Assembly: GCF_002161805.1 (NCBI RefSeq)
Contig: NZ_NFIP01000005.1
Span: 62,001-126,000 of the forward strand
Direction: 5' to 3'
DNA length: 64,000 nt
Source: Collinsella sp. An307
Lineage (GTDB): Bacteria; Actinomycetota; Coriobacteriia; Coriobacteriales; Coriobacteriaceae
A program made the translations under genes and the position numbers. The notes below the pieces were generated by a model. That model was not told the DNA's origin and searched no databases. It saw nothing but the letters and a program-made list of their open reading frames with translations. Positions 55,661 to 64,000 of this stretch are shown here, piece after piece (position 1 is the stretch's first letter; each line of letters starts with the position of its first letter).

Positions 55661-55762
55661 GCCGGCCTTTCTGCCGAGGTGAGATATGGGCACATTGTAG
55701 CGGAGCGCGTTGACAACTGCGGCGCTCTTATAGTGGCGCTGCCGTATGAGATGCGTGTCTAT

Positions 55763-55792
55763 TTGCTCAATTGCCACAGAATAGGTTATGAT
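55763..55792 (+). promoter_or_regulatory. Promoter candidate upstream of clpC
   Basis: TTGCTC (55763-55768), 18-nt spacer, TATGAT (55787-55792). About 100 nt before the clpC ATG. No CtsR-type direct repeat (GGTCAAA) or CIRCE element is seen. Confidence 0.5.
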
Positions 55793-55895
55793 TCCTCAAC
55801 TCTGGGTACACAGCAGACGTTCAACTACGAGTGATAGGGCATATCGGGTCCGTCCGCGCTGCGCGGACCGGTCCCGCACGTAAAAGAAGGTACCT

Positions 55896-58661
55896 ATGCT
55901 GGATAGATTCACCGATCGCGCACGGCGCGTCATGGCGATCGCCAAGCAGGAGGCGCTCGCTCTCGATACCACCAAGGTTGGAACCGAGCACCTGCTGCTC
56001 GCGCTCGCAAAAGAAGACGAGGGCATTGCTGCCGAGGCACTGCGCTCGCTCGATATTGCCTACGACGAGATTCTCGAGGAACTCAAGAGCTCCTCGACAA
56101 CGAAGGGCGTGCCCGAGGGGGAGCCCGCGGGCACGGTCGACACGGTTGTGGACGGTCCCGAAGGGGCTGCGGATGCCGCGGATGCTTCGGATGCTTCGGA
56201 CAAGGCCGATGCCGAGGCGACTCAGGCTGAGGACGCCCCCGAGCCGGCGGCTGCCGCATCGCGCCAGAAGCTCGCCTTCACGCCGCTGGTCATCTCTGTT
56301 ATGGAGCGCGCCTTCCGCATCGCGCGCGAGAACAACCAGACCTACGTCTCCACCGAGCACCTGCTCCTCGGCATGATTGACGAGGCGCAGTGCCGCGGTA
56401 TGGATCTGCTCATGCGCCTTGGCGTCACGGCGGCGTCCGTTCGCCAGGCGGTCGAGAAGCTCACGGCCAAGGACCAGAGCGGCAAGCGCCCCATGGCGGG
56501 CGCCGGCGCCGGCAGGCCCGGGGCGGGGCTCCCGTTCTTCTCGGGTACGGCCGCCCAGGGCAAGGGCGACGAGGAGGCCTCGGCGCTCAAACGCTACGCA
56601 ACGAACCTCACCGAGAAGGCGCGCGAGGGCGGGCTCGACCCCGTCATCGGCCGCGAGAGCGAGATCTCGCGCATGATGGAGATCCTCTCCCGTCGCACCA
56701 AGAACAACCCGCTCATCTTAGGCGACCCCGGTGTGGGCAAGACCGCCATCGTCGAGGGCCTCGCGCAGGAGATTGCTGCCGGCAACGTGCCCGAGAACCT
56801 TATGAACCAGAATATCTGGTCGCTCGACCTGCCCGGTCTTGTGGCGGGCGCCAAGTACCGCGGTGAGTTTGAGGAGCGCCTGAAGGGCGTCATCCAGGAG
56901 GCGACCGACGCCGACGACGCCATCCTCTTCATCGACGAGATGCACACTCTCATCGGTGCCGGTTCCGCTGAGGGCTCCATCGACGCGAGCTCGATGCTCA
57001 AGCCCGTGCTCGCGCGCGGCTCCTTCCAGATCATCGGCGCCACCACGGCCGAGGAGTACCGCAAGTACCTCACCAAGGACCCGGCGTTTGAGCGTCGCTT
57101 CCAAACGATCGATATTCCCGAGCCGAGCGTCGAGGACACCATCAAGATCCTGGAGGCGCTCCAGAGCCGCTACGAGGAGCACCATCACGTGCGCTACACG
57201 CGTGCTGCCATCGAGGCCGCCGCGAGCCTATCGGCCCGCTACATCCAGGACCGCTACCTGCCCGATAAGGCAATCGACCTTATTGACGAGGCGGGTGCTC
57301 GCGCGCGTATCGCCAAGAACCGCGCTCCCGAGGACGTCCGCGCCGCCGAGGCGCGCGTGACCGAGCTTGCGAGTCAGGCGGAGGATGCCACCGAGCATGA
57401 CGACATGAACCGCGCCGCCGAGCTCAAAGAGGAGCAGAGGACGGCCGAGATTGCCCTTTCTGAGGCGCGTGCCGCTTGGACGGCCGAGATGGACGCGAGC
57501 CCGCTTACCATCGATGTGGCCGAGATTGCCGACATCGTGTCCGCTACCTCCGGCGTGCCCGTCTCGTCGCTCACCGAGGACGAGAGCCGTCGCCTTTTGC
57601 AGTGCGAGAGCGTCCTCAAGACGCGCATCATCGGTCAGGACGAGGCCGTCGCCGCCGTGGCGAAGGCCATCCGCCGCAGCCGCTCGCCGCTCAAGGACCC
57701 GCGCCGTCCCGGCGGCTCGTTCATCTTCCTCGGCCCCACGGGCACAGGTAAGACCGAGCTCGCCAAGACCCTCGCCGAGTACCTCTTTGGCAGCAAGGAC
57801 GCGCTCATCAGCTTCGACATGAGCGAGTTTGCGAGCGAGTACGAGGTCTCCAAGCTCATCGGCTCGCCTCCGGGCTACGTGGGCCACGAGGAGGGCGGCC
57901 AGCTCACCAAGGCCGTGCGCCGGCACCCGTACTCGGTCGTGCTCTTCGACGAGATTGAGAAGGCGCACCCGGATATCTTCAACATCCTTCTGCAGGTGCT
58001 TGACGAGGGGCGCCTGACCGACGGCCAGGGCAAGACGGTCGACTTCCGCAACACGGTCATCATCATGACCTCTAACGTGGGCGCGCGCGAGATTGCCGCC
58101 ACCTCGAGCGTGGGCTTTGGCACCACAGGTGAGGCGGGGCTCAGCTCGGGCGAGATCAAGAGCAGGGCGATGGGCGAGCTCAAGCGCCTGTTCCGTCCCG
58201 AGTTCTTGAACCGCGTAGACGACATCGTGGTCTTCCAGAAGCTCACGGGTGAGAGCCTGACCAAGATTGCCGAGCTCCTTGTCGACGACCTGCGCCAGCG
58301 TCTCATCGCAAACGGCATGAACATCCGTCTCACCGATGCGGCCATCGCCAAGATCGTCTCCGAGGGCACCGACCTCACCAACGGCGCGCGCCCCTTGCGC
58401 CGCGCCATCCAGCGCCTCATTGAGGACCCGCTCTCCGAGGAGCTCCTGGCGGGCGAGTGGGGAGCCGGCGACACGGTCGTTTGCGATGTGGTGGACGATG
58501 CGTTTGTGTTCACCCATGGCACGGGTGAGATTCCCGCCCCGCGCGAGAGGGGTGCGCTTGGGGCGAGCTTTGAGCCCGCGCCGCGCTCCGGCGGCGGTGC
58601 TCCTGCACTTGCAGCCGGTGGCTCCGGTGGCGCCGTTCAGACGGGCGCCGGATCCCGATAA
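55896..58661 (+). CDS. clpC: ClpC-type AAA+ protease-associated ATPase
   Basis: 921 residues. N-domain repeat 1 ('[21 protein letters not shown]...[10 protein letters not shown]') and repeat 2 ('[18 protein letters not shown]...[12 protein letters not shown]') are separated by an acidic Ala/Asp/Glu insert (about 68-128) not usual in ClpC. D1 has Walker A '[13 protein letters not shown]' and Walker B '[14 protein letters not shown]'; a UVR-like coiled segment follows; D2 has '[16 protein letters not shown]' and '[15 protein letters not shown]'. The tail is Gly/Ala-rich. Unfolds substrates for ClpP. No ctsR, mcsA or mcsB beside it. Confidence 0.94.
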   Translation: MLDRFTDRARRVMAIAKQEALALDTTKVGTEHLLLALAKEDEGIAAEALRSLDIAYDEILEELKSSSTTKGVPEGEPAGTVDTVVDGPEGAADAADASDASDKADAEATQAEDAPEPAAAASRQKLAFTPLVISVMERAFRIARENNQTYVSTEHLLLGMIDEAQCRGMDLLMRLGVTAASVRQAVEKLTAKDQSGKRPMAGAGAGRPGAGLPFFSGTAAQGKGDEEASALKRYATNLTEKAREGGLDPVIGRESEISRMMEILSRRTKNNPLILGDPGVGKTAIVEGLAQEIAAGNVPENLMNQNIWSLDLPGLVAGAKYRGEFEERLKGVIQEATDADDAILFIDEMHTLIGAGSAEGSIDASSMLKPVLARGSFQIIGATTAEEYRKYLTKDPAFERRFQTIDIPEPSVEDTIKILEALQSRYEEHHHVRYTRAAIEAAASLSARYIQDRYLPDKAIDLIDEAGARARIAKNRAPEDVRAAEARVTELASQAEDATEHDDMNRAAELKEEQRTAEIALSEARAAWTAEMDASPLTIDVAEIADIVSATSGVPVSSLTEDESRRLLQCESVLKTRIIGQDEAVAAVAKAIRRSRSPLKDPRRPGGSFIFLGPTGTGKTELAKTLAEYLFGSKDALISFDMSEFASEYEVSKLIGSPPGYVGHEEGGQLTKAVRRHPYSVVLFDEIEKAHPDIFNILLQVLDEGRLTDGQGKTVDFRNTVIIMTSNVGAREIAATSSVGFGTTGEAGLSSGEIKSRAMGELKRLFRPEFLNRVDDIVVFQKLTGESLTKIAELLVDDLRQRLIANGMNIRLTDAAIAKIVSEGTDLTNGARPLRRAIQRLIEDPLSEELLAGEWGAGDTVVCDVVDDAFVFTHGTGEIPAPRERGALGASFEPAPRSGGGAPALAAGGSGGAVQTGAGSR

Positions 58662-58672
58662 AACTTTTCGAT

Positions 58673-58708
58673 AAAACGCCCTCGTGCCGTTTCGGCCGGG
58701 GGCGTTTT
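58673..58708 (+). terminator. Terminator after clpC
   Basis: AAAACGCCC ... GGGCGTTTT with an inner GCCG-ttt-CGGC stem, 12 nt after the clpC stop. Confidence 0.8.
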
Positions 58709-58762
58709 CATGCGACAATATGGGTAACTGTGATGTTTTACGTATGAGATGGGAGTAGCACG

Positions 58763-59827
58763 TTGGATAAAGAAGAGCTCAACAAGCGTATGGACGAGGC
58801 GATTCGCCTGACCGCCCCGGGGCAGCCCATCCGCGCCGCCCTCGACATGATTATTGCCGGCCACCTCGGCGCCCTTATCTGCGTGGGCGACGAGGAGAGC
58901 GTGCTTGCCGCCGGCAACGACGGTTTTCCCTTAAACATCTCGTTTACGAGTAACCGTCTCTTTGAGCTCTCCAAGATGGATGGCGCTATCGTCATCGACG
59001 GTGACGTGACCCAGATTCTGCGCGCAAACTTCCATCTTAACCCCGACCCGTCGCTCGCTACGAGCGAGACGGGCATGCGCCACCGCACGGCCGCCCGCAT
59101 GAGCGTGCTGACCGACGCAATTGTGATCTCGGTCTCGTCCCGCCGCGCCGTGGTAAACGTCTACGTGCACGGCAAGAGCTATCAGATTCAGACCGTACCC
59201 GAGATTATGAGCTCGGTGAACCAGCTCGTCTCGACGCTGCAGACCACACGCACCCAGCTCGACCGCAAGCTTCTGCACCTGACGGGCCTTGAGCTCGACG
59301 ACTACGTGACGCTCGCCGACATCACCGATATCTTCTCGAGCTTTGAGATTCTCCAGCAGTCCAAGGCCGAGCTCAAGCGCTGCATCGTCAAGCTCGGCAC
59401 GCAGGGCAAGATCGTGCGCATGCAGCTTGAGCAGCTCGCCGGCGAGTCCATCGACAACGAGTACGACCTTATGATCCGCGACTACGCGCGCGACTCCTCG
59501 GAGGAGAATGCACGCCGCATCCGCGAGAAGTTTGCCGACATGACCCCGCGCGACCTCACCAACCCGCAGCGCGTGGCCGAGGCGCTGGGCTACGACGACC
59601 TCGACGAGGATTCGGTCATGACGCCTCTGGGACTGCGCACGCTCTCCCAGGTCTCGGTCGTGCGCGACGGTGTGGCCGAGCGCATCGTCGACGAGTACGG
59701 GTCGCTCCAAGACCTCATGGACGATATCCGCACCAACCCCGAGCGCCTGGTGGACATTGGCGTTAACAACCCGACGATTCTGGCTGACTCGCTCTACCGC
59801 ATCCAGGGCAAGCGGGGGAACGCCTGA
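58763..59827 (+). CDS. disA: DNA integrity scanning diadenylate cyclase DisA
   Basis: 354 residues from a TTG start (GGGAG upstream). Diadenylate cyclase domain (1-150) with 'SKMDGAIVIDGD' (DGA motif) and 'GMRHRTAARMSVLTDAIVISVS' (RHR motif); a helical spine (about 155-290); a C-terminal helix-hairpin-helix domain (about 300-354) that binds branched DNA. Makes c-di-AMP and pauses on recombination intermediates. Its stop overlaps the ispD start by 1 nt (TGATG), so disA-ispD-ispF is one operon. Confidence 0.95.
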   Translation: MDKEELNKRMDEAIRLTAPGQPIRAALDMIIAGHLGALICVGDEESVLAAGNDGFPLNISFTSNRLFELSKMDGAIVIDGDVTQILRANFHLNPDPSLATSETGMRHRTAARMSVLTDAIVISVSSRRAVVNVYVHGKSYQIQTVPEIMSSVNQLVSTLQTTRTQLDRKLLHLTGLELDDYVTLADITDIFSSFEILQQSKAELKRCIVKLGTQGKIVRMQLEQLAGESIDNEYDLMIRDYARDSSEENARRIREKFADMTPRDLTNPQRVAEALGYDDLDEDSVMTPLGLRTLSQVSVVRDGVAERIVDEYGSLQDLMDDIRTNPERLVDIGVNNPTILADSLYRIQGKRGNA

Positions 59828-60606
59828 TGGAGGGCGTCGGCACCGCTCCCGTGACGGATGGCGCCGCGTCGTGCGCGTGTGACGGCGTGCGGGAGGGCGT
59901 CGCCTGTGCGGTGATTGTTGCCGGGGGTTCGGGCACGCGCTTTGGCAACCCCGGCGGCAAGCTTTTGGTCGAAGCGGCGGATAGACCGCTCATCGCTTGG
60001 ACGCTCGCGGCGTTTGACCGCGCACGTACGATCGGCCATATCGTCATCGTCTGCCAACCCGCGCGCCGCCAAGAGATGCGCGAGGCCGCTATCGACCCCT
60101 ATCCGCTTGCGACGCCGGTTGCCTTTGCGGACGCGGGTGCCGAGCGGCAAGATTCAACTGTCTCGGGCGTTGCAGCCGTTCCTGCGGGATATGACGTTAT
60201 TGCCATCCACGACGCCGCTCGACCGCTTATCAGCCCGGCAACCATCGATGTGGCGGTGGCAGAGCTTCTACGCGACCCGCGCCGCGACGGCGTGGTCTGC
60301 GGACAGGCCGCCATCGACACGTTGAAGACGGTCGAAGAGCAGGAGGTGGGCACCCGCTTTGTCGACACCCCGCCGCGCTCGCGCTTCTGGTGCGTGCAGA
60401 CGCCGCAGGTGTTTCGCACCCACGCGCTTGTGCAGGCTATCGAGCACGCAGCGGCGGACGGTTTTGAGGGAACGGACGACGCTTCTGTGGTGGAGCATGT
60501 GGGCGGGGTCGTTGTGGGCGTCGAGGCGCCGCGCGACAACATCAAGGTGACCGTTCCCGAGGACCTGCCGCTGGTGGAGGCGCTGCTGCGGGCGCGCACA
60601 AACTAA
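59827..60606 (+). CDS. ispD: 2-C-methyl-D-erythritol 4-phosphate cytidylyltransferase
   Basis: 259 residues. 'AVIVAGGSGTRFGNPGGKLLVEAADRPLIAWTL' is the CTP loop (Gly-rich, Arg, Lys); 'GAERQDSTVSGVAAV', 'IAIHDAARPLISP' and 'APRDNIKVTVPEDL' are family motifs. Third step of the MEP pathway. An N-terminal extension of about 25 residues is low in similarity. The start overlaps the disA stop. Confidence 0.94.
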   Translation: MEGVGTAPVTDGAASCACDGVREGVACAVIVAGGSGTRFGNPGGKLLVEAADRPLIAWTLAAFDRARTIGHIVIVCQPARRQEMREAAIDPYPLATPVAFADAGAERQDSTVSGVAAVPAGYDVIAIHDAARPLISPATIDVAVAELLRDPRRDGVVCGQAAIDTLKTVEEQEVGTRFVDTPPRSRFWCVQTPQVFRTHALVQAIEHAAADGFEGTDDASVVEHVGGVVVGVEAPRDNIKVTVPEDLPLVEALLRARTN

Positions 60607-60619
60607 AAGGAGGATTGCC

Positions 60620-61096
60620 GTGCTGAGCATAGGACACGGATACGACGTGCATCGTCTGGTGGAGGGCCGCCGTTGCATCATCGGCGGTGTCGATATTCCG
60701 CACAACAAGGGGCTTCTGGGCCACTCCGATGCCGATGTGCTCGCCCATGCCCTCGCCGACGCGATTCTCGGCGCGTGCCGCGGGGGCGACATCGGCAAGC
60801 TCTTTCCCGATGATGACCCGGCTTATGAGGGGGCGGATTCGCTCGTGTTGCTCGGCCGTGTGATGGCCTATGCCCGTGAACGCGGCTATACCTTTGTGGA
60901 TGCGGACTGCACTATCGCCGCCCAGGAGCCCAAGATTGGCCCGCATCGCGAGGCAATGCGCGAGAACCTGGCGCGCGCCCTTGGCGTCTCCGTCGAACAC
61001 GTAGGCGTGAAGGCCACTACCACCGAGCGCCTCGGCTGGGAGGGCGAGGGCGCCGGCATTGGCGCATGGGCCGTATGTCTGCTTGACCACGCATAG
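60620..61096 (+). CDS. ispF: 2-C-methyl-D-erythritol 2,4-cyclodiphosphate synthase
   Basis: 158 residues from a GTG start with AAAGGAGG upstream. 'IGHGYDVHRLVEGRRCIIGGV' (metal-binding Asp and His), 'GLLGHSDADVLAHALADAILGA' and 'VKATTTERLGWEGEGAGIGAWAVCLL' are complete. Trimeric zinc enzyme; fifth MEP step. Separate from ispD, not fused, and follows it by 13 nt. Confidence 0.96.
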   Translation: MLSIGHGYDVHRLVEGRRCIIGGVDIPHNKGLLGHSDADVLAHALADAILGACRGGDIGKLFPDDDPAYEGADSLVLLGRVMAYARERGYTFVDADCTIAAQEPKIGPHREAMRENLARALGVSVEHVGVKATTTERLGWEGEGAGIGAWAVCLLDHA

Positions 61097-61102
61097 CTGC
61101 AC

Positions 61103-61128
61103 ATTTGGGGACGGGGTCAAAACGTGCA
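61103..61128 (+). repeat. ATTTGGGGACGGGGTC intergenic repeat, copy 2
   Basis: ATTTGGGGACGGGGTC, four variable bases, then CGTGCA, 6 nt after the ispF stop. Same string, orientation and placement as at 5281. Confidence 0.6.
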
Positions 61129-61197
61129 CAAAAACGCGTAAGAAAACGTTTTGATTGCCGCGCCCAGATGACGCCGCGCGCACTATCATAGACATCG

Positions 61198-61294
61198 ATG
61201 CAGGGGTACCCGGCGCGCGGAAGCGCATGCCGAGTTGAGAGGGCGTTCTGCCCAACCCTTCGAACCTGTCAGGTAATGCTGTCGTAGGGAGCAT
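61198..61294 (+). promoter_or_regulatory. TPP riboswitch (THI element)
   Basis: P1 ATGC/GCAT encloses the conserved strings AGGGGT, TTGAGAGGG, ACCCTTCGAACCTGTCAGGTAATGC and GTAGGGA, the hallmarks of the thiamine pyrophosphate aptamer. A TATCAT at 61184-61189 may be its -10. Upstream of thiM, so it senses the end product of thiamine salvage. Confidence 0.95.
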
Positions 61295-61306
61295 GGACGC
61301 GAACAC

Positions 61307-61384
61307 AAGGCGCTCCCTGGGGGCGTTGCCGTCTGCGGGCATCAGCGGAAGGCAACGCGTGAAACCTCGGGTGGGCGCCTTTTT
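61307..61384 (+). terminator. Expression-platform terminator of the TPP riboswitch
   Basis: AAGGCGC(t)CCC at 61307-61317 pairs with GGG(tg)GGCGCCTT ending in a T-run at 61384. Inside sits GCGTTGCC ... GGCAACGC. Ligand-bound aptamer should favour this stem and stop transcription before thiM. Confidence 0.75.
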
Positions 61385-61407
61385 CGTTGCTCCGGAAAGG
61401 ATCTTCG

Positions 61408-62247
61408 ATGATCGAGAAAGAAACGCTGGAAGCACAGGTGGCGCGCGCGGCGCAGAAGGTACGCGAGACGTGCCCGGTGGCGCCGTCTATCACCAACACG
61501 GTGACCATCAACTTTGTGGCGAACGCTCAGATTGCCGTGGGTGGTTCGGCGGCTATGGTCTATCTGCCCGACGAGGGCGAGGCGATGGCCGAGATGGGCG
61601 GTGCCGTGTACATCAACGTAGGCACGCTTCTGCCCGTTTACGCAGATACCCTGCCCGCTACGGCTAAGCGCCTGCACGAGCTCAACAAGCCGTGGGTGGT
61701 CGATCCTGTCGCCGTGGGCATGGGTAAGCTCCGCACTCAGCTTCTTGCCGACTTCAAGCCCTATAAGCCCACTATCGTGCGCGGCAATGCGTCCGAGGTG
61801 ATTACCTTGGCTGACGTGTGGGGGCTTGAGCGCGCTGATGCGGGCGCGGCCGTGCGCGGCGTCGACTCCACGCAGGAGGTCGACGCGGCCCGCGCCGCCG
61901 CAGTCGCTATTGCGCGTTACACGGGCGGCGCTGTGGCGGTTTCGGGTGAGACTGACTTGGTGACCGATGGTGAGACTGTGGTCTTGAGCCACGGTGGCTC
62001 GCACTTCATGGCCAAGATCACGGGCTCCGGCTGCAGCCTGGGCGGCGTGTGCGCCGTGTATGCCGCATGTGCGGAGACCCCGCTTGCGGCGGCGCTTGCG
62101 GCGGTGGGCGTCTACAACGTTGCAGGCGAGCGCGCCGGTGCACGGGTAAACGCGCCGGCAAGCTTCCAGGTGGCGTTTCTGGACGAGCTCTACCTCGCCA
62201 CGCCCGAGGACATCGCACACCACACCTTTGAGATCGAGGAGGCATAA
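61408..62247 (+). CDS. thiM: Hydroxyethylthiazole kinase
   Basis: 279 residues, ribokinase-like. 'CPVAPSITNTVTINFVANAQIAVGGSAAMV' is the substrate end; 'PWVVDPVAVGMGKLR' and 'IVRGNASEVITLA' follow; the anion-hole motif 'KITGSGCSLGGVCAVYAAC' holds the catalytic Cys. Phosphorylates 4-methyl-5-(2-hydroxyethyl)thiazole in thiamine salvage. ATG at 61408 follows GGAAAGGA. Under the TPP riboswitch; its stop is adjacent to the next gene's start. Confidence 0.95.
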   Translation: MIEKETLEAQVARAAQKVRETCPVAPSITNTVTINFVANAQIAVGGSAAMVYLPDEGEAMAEMGGAVYINVGTLLPVYADTLPATAKRLHELNKPWVVDPVAVGMGKLRTQLLADFKPYKPTIVRGNASEVITLADVWGLERADAGAAVRGVDSTQEVDAARAAAVAIARYTGGAVAVSGETDLVTDGETVVLSHGGSHFMAKITGSGCSLGGVCAVYAACAETPLAAALAAVGVYNVAGERAGARVNAPASFQVAFLDELYLATPEDIAHHTFEIEEA

Positions 62248-62601
62248 ATGAACGCGCTGGTTGCCGTGGCCATCGCGCCGGTGGGCGTGGGTGACGAGCT
62301 GAAGGAGTACGTGGCGGAGGTTATCCGTGTCATCCGCGAAAGCGGCCTTTCCTGTCGCACCAACTCCATGTTCACCGAGATCGAGGGCGAGTGGGACGAT
62401 GTGATGCGCACCGTGCGCGACGCGACCTTTGTGCTCGCGGAGCGCGGCATCCGCACCGAGGTGGTGCTCAAGGCCGATATCCGCCCCGGCTTTGAGAACA
62501 TGATGGAGCGCAAGGTGCGCGTGGTGGACGAGATTCTGGACGGCGCGGGCTCCGATGAGGCCGCGGCGAACGGCGCCGGCGCGTGCGCCTGCAAGGCATA
62601 G
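62248..62601 (+). CDS. Thiamine-binding/MTH1187-YkoF family protein
   Basis: 117 residues. 'LVAVAIAPVGVGDELKEYVAEVIRVIRESGLSCRTNSMFTEIEGEWDDVMRTV' matches the MTH1187/YqgV (DUF77) fold, small ferredoxin-like proteins that bind thiamine or its hydroxymethylpyrimidine part. A Cys-containing tail (GACACKA) is added. It begins directly after the thiM stop and lies 11 nt before thiE. In this operon it stands where thiD is often found, so a role in handling the pyrimidine precursor is plausible (inference). Confidence 0.8.
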   Translation: MNALVAVAIAPVGVGDELKEYVAEVIRVIRESGLSCRTNSMFTEIEGEWDDVMRTVRDATFVLAERGIRTEVVLKADIRPGFENMMERKVRVVDEILDGAGSDEAAANGAGACACKA

Positions 62602-62612
62602 GGGAGTGCGCT

Positions 62613-63314
62613 ATGAGCATACGTGACAACCTGGATATCTCGGCATATCTGGTATTAGGGCCCGAGAACACCTGCGGTCGCCCTGTGGAAGAGGTGGTGG
62701 CTCAAGCGCTCGACGCCGGCTTCACCATCATCCAGGTGCGTTCCAAGGTGGCGGGCGCGCGCGAGATGATCGACTGCGCGCGCCGCGTGGCAGATGCCAT
62801 TGCCGCTGCCGGCAAGTCCGACACCGTGCCTCTGCTCATCGATGACCGGCTCGATGTGGCACTCGCTGCGCGCGAGATGGGCGTCAAGGTGGACGGTGTT
62901 CATGTGGGGCAGTCTGATATTCCGCCCGAGATTTGCCGGAAGTTCCTCGGCGAGGATGCGGTGGTGGGGCTCTCTGCCGCCGCGCATGAGATGCGTCACT
63001 ATATCGAGACGGCCGATGTCTCGGCGGTGGATTACTTTGGCGTGGGCCCCCTGCACGAGACGGCTACCAAGCCCGACTGCGGTCTTGACGACGACGGGCA
63101 TGTGATCACCCGTAGTCTTGCCGAGCTCGCCGAACTCCACCAGGTGAGCCCGCGCCCCATCGTGGTGGGCGGCGGCGTCAAGGCGGCCGACATCCCCGCA
63201 CTTGCAGCAACCGGTGTGGAGGGCTTCTTTGTGGTGTCCGCCGTGGCGGGCGCCGATGACCCGCATGCGGCAGCTAAGGAGCTCGTCGACCTCTGGCGTG
63301 CAAACAGCGACTAG
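62613..63314 (+). CDS. thiE: Thiamine-phosphate synthase
   Basis: 233 residues, TIM barrel. 'YLVLGPENTCGR' start, 'FTIIQVRSKVAGAREMIDCA' (usual IQLR(E/D)K here IQVRSK), 'LLIDDRLDVALAAREMGVKVDGVHVGQSDIP', 'VGLSAAAHEM', 'YFGVGPLHETATK' and 'VVGGGVKAADIPALAATG'. Couples HMP-PP with the thiazole phosphate from ThiM. ATG at 62613 follows GGGGAG. Last gene of the riboswitch operon. Confidence 0.93.
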   Translation: MSIRDNLDISAYLVLGPENTCGRPVEEVVAQALDAGFTIIQVRSKVAGAREMIDCARRVADAIAAAGKSDTVPLLIDDRLDVALAAREMGVKVDGVHVGQSDIPPEICRKFLGEDAVVGLSAAAHEMRHYIETADVSAVDYFGVGPLHETATKPDCGLDDDGHVITRSLAELAELHQVSPRPIVVGGGVKAADIPALAATGVEGFFVVSAVAGADDPHAAAKELVDLWRANSD

Positions 63315-63354
63315 ACGCTATCCCTCAGAACGTCAGATTGTTCACTCTTGTGTG

Positions 63355-63390
63355 CCGGGCCCGGTCTTTCCGGGCCCGGTCGCGTATAAT
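63355..63390 (+). promoter_or_regulatory. Hairpin and TATAAT box between thiE and cysS
   Basis: CCGGGCCCGG-tcttt-CCGGGCCCGG (63355-63379), probably the end of the thiE transcript, is followed at once by TATAAT (63385-63390), a likely -10 for cysS. No T-run follows the hairpin and no good -35 is visible. Confidence 0.45.
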
Positions 63391-63463
63391 CGAGCAGTAT
63401 CGCGCCCTGCCGTCGCGGCAAACCCGCGCCAGCATCACGGGCGAGGCAACGCGAGGAGATCTC

Positions 63464-64000
63464 ATGCTTATCTACAACTCGGCCACGCACAAAAAAGAGG
63501 AGTTCGCCCCCATCGAAGAGGGCAAGGTCCGTATGTACGTGTGCGGCCCGACGGTCTACGACAACATCCACATCGGCAACGCACGCACGTTCATCTCCTT
63601 TGACGTGATTCGCCGCTGGCTCATCGCGTCGGGCTTTGAAGTGACGTTTGCCCAGAACCTGACCGACGTGGACGACAAGATCATCAATCGCGCCAACGAG
63701 CAGGGACGCACCGCCGCCGAGGTGGCCGAGGAGTTCTCGAAGAAGTTCATCGACGTCATGCATGCGGCCAACGTGATGGACCCCGATGTGCGCCCGCGTG
63801 CCACCAAGGAAATCGGCCCTATGATTGGCATGATCAAGACGCTCATTGAGGGCGGACATGCCTATGCGGCCGATAACGGCGACGTGTACTTTGCGGTGCG
63901 AAGCGATCCCGCGTATGGCGAGGTGTCCGGTCGCAAGGTTGACGACCTTATGGTGGGCGCGCGCATCGCCGCGGGCGAGGCCAAGCGCGACCCGCTGGAC
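63464..64000 (+). CDS. cysS: Cysteinyl-tRNA synthetase (partial, C-terminus beyond the window)
   Basis: First 179 residues. 'MLIYNSATHKKEEFAP', then the zinc Cys and HIGH box in 'VRMYVCGPTVYDNIHIGNARTFISFDVIRRWL', 'FAQNLTDVDDKIINRANEQG' and 'VYFAVRSDPAYGEVSGRKVDDL'. Class I synthetase, charges tRNA-Cys. ATG at 63464 follows GCGAGGAG. The open frame runs off the window end. Confidence 0.96.
   Translation, partial: MLIYNSATHKKEEFAPIEEGKVRMYVCGPTVYDNIHIGNARTFISFDVIRRWLIASGFEVTFAQNLTDVDDKIINRANEQGRTAAEVAEEFSKKFIDVMHAANVMDPDVRPRATKEIGPMIGMIKTLIEGGHAYAADNGDVYFAVRSDPAYGEVSGRKVDDLMVGARIAAGEAKRDPLD

Noticed and set aside
59827-61096. ispDF as a single bifunctional gene, as in some bacteria
   Set aside because: IspD has its own stop at 60606 and ispF its own GTG with AAAGGAGG at 60620.

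Overview
This 64-kb window is GC-rich, densely packed chromosomal DNA from an anaerobic, fermentative actinobacterium. Gene content points to Coriobacteriia, most likely a gut genus such as Collinsella or Enorma (inference). The clues are pyruvate formate-lyase and its activase, the MEP isoprenoid genes ispD, ispE and ispF, veg, disA, clpC, a two-subunit biotin-dependent carboxylase, a TPP-riboswitch thiamine-salvage operon, and many recent ABC, MFS and EamA exporters. There is no rRNA, CRISPR array, complete IS element or prophage. One tRNA (Pro, CGG) is present. Most genes are ordinary housekeeping genes; small transferable modules and repeats sit between them.

Layout. 1-2.7 kb (minus): an ABC exporter cut by the window edge, a small ribbon-helix-helix protein and an SPFH membrane protein. 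3.2-5.6 kb: pyruvate formate-lyase encoded as two polypeptides, one carrying the Cys-Cys barrel and a separate 83-residue one carrying the glycyl-radical domain; the activase lies at 10.3 kb. 5.8-6.3 kb: a BrnT/BrnA toxin-antitoxin pair between two near-identical terminators. 6.5-15 kb: SotB-like exporter, PanE-family reductase, cyclase-family hydrolase, PflA, MTA/SAH nucleosidase, EngB and a YgiQ radical SAM protein. 15.2-20.5 kb: a three-gene ABC-2 exporter divergent from a NarL-type two-component pair. 20.5-28.7 kb: threonine/aspartate pathway genes (thrB, thrC, aspartate kinase, asd) interleaved with a GH1 6-phospho-beta-glucosidase and a frameshifted EamA transporter.

29-31.6 kb: an aldo/keto reductase followed by a TIR-domain/methyltransferase fusion. 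31.6-37.7 kb: a giant coiled-coil FtsX-type permease with its ATPase, a divergent TetR regulator and a MerR regulator. 37.8-45.7 kb: phosphofructokinase, rph-rdgB-dtd, veg-ispE, tRNA-Pro, tatA, greA and a lysyl-tRNA synthetase with an added C-terminal tRNA-binding domain. 45.8-50.8 kb: an accessory patch with an operator-like repeat array, an AbiEi-like protein, a GNAT acetyltransferase, an MFS and an EamA transporter and a remnant of a DUF1016/YhcG nuclease. 50.8-55.7 kb (minus): accC, a carboxyltransferase fused to a biotin carrier with a probable internal start for a free carrier, and a D,D-carboxypeptidase. 55.9-64 kb (plus): clpC, disA-ispD-ispF, the TPP riboswitch with thiM, a thiamine-binding protein and thiE, and the start of cysS.

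The observations I rate highest are the split pyruvate formate-lyase, the TIR-methyltransferase fusion, the nested biotin-carrier start inside the carboxyltransferase gene, and a family of long-stem hairpins with conserved internal-loop bases that recurs between genes.
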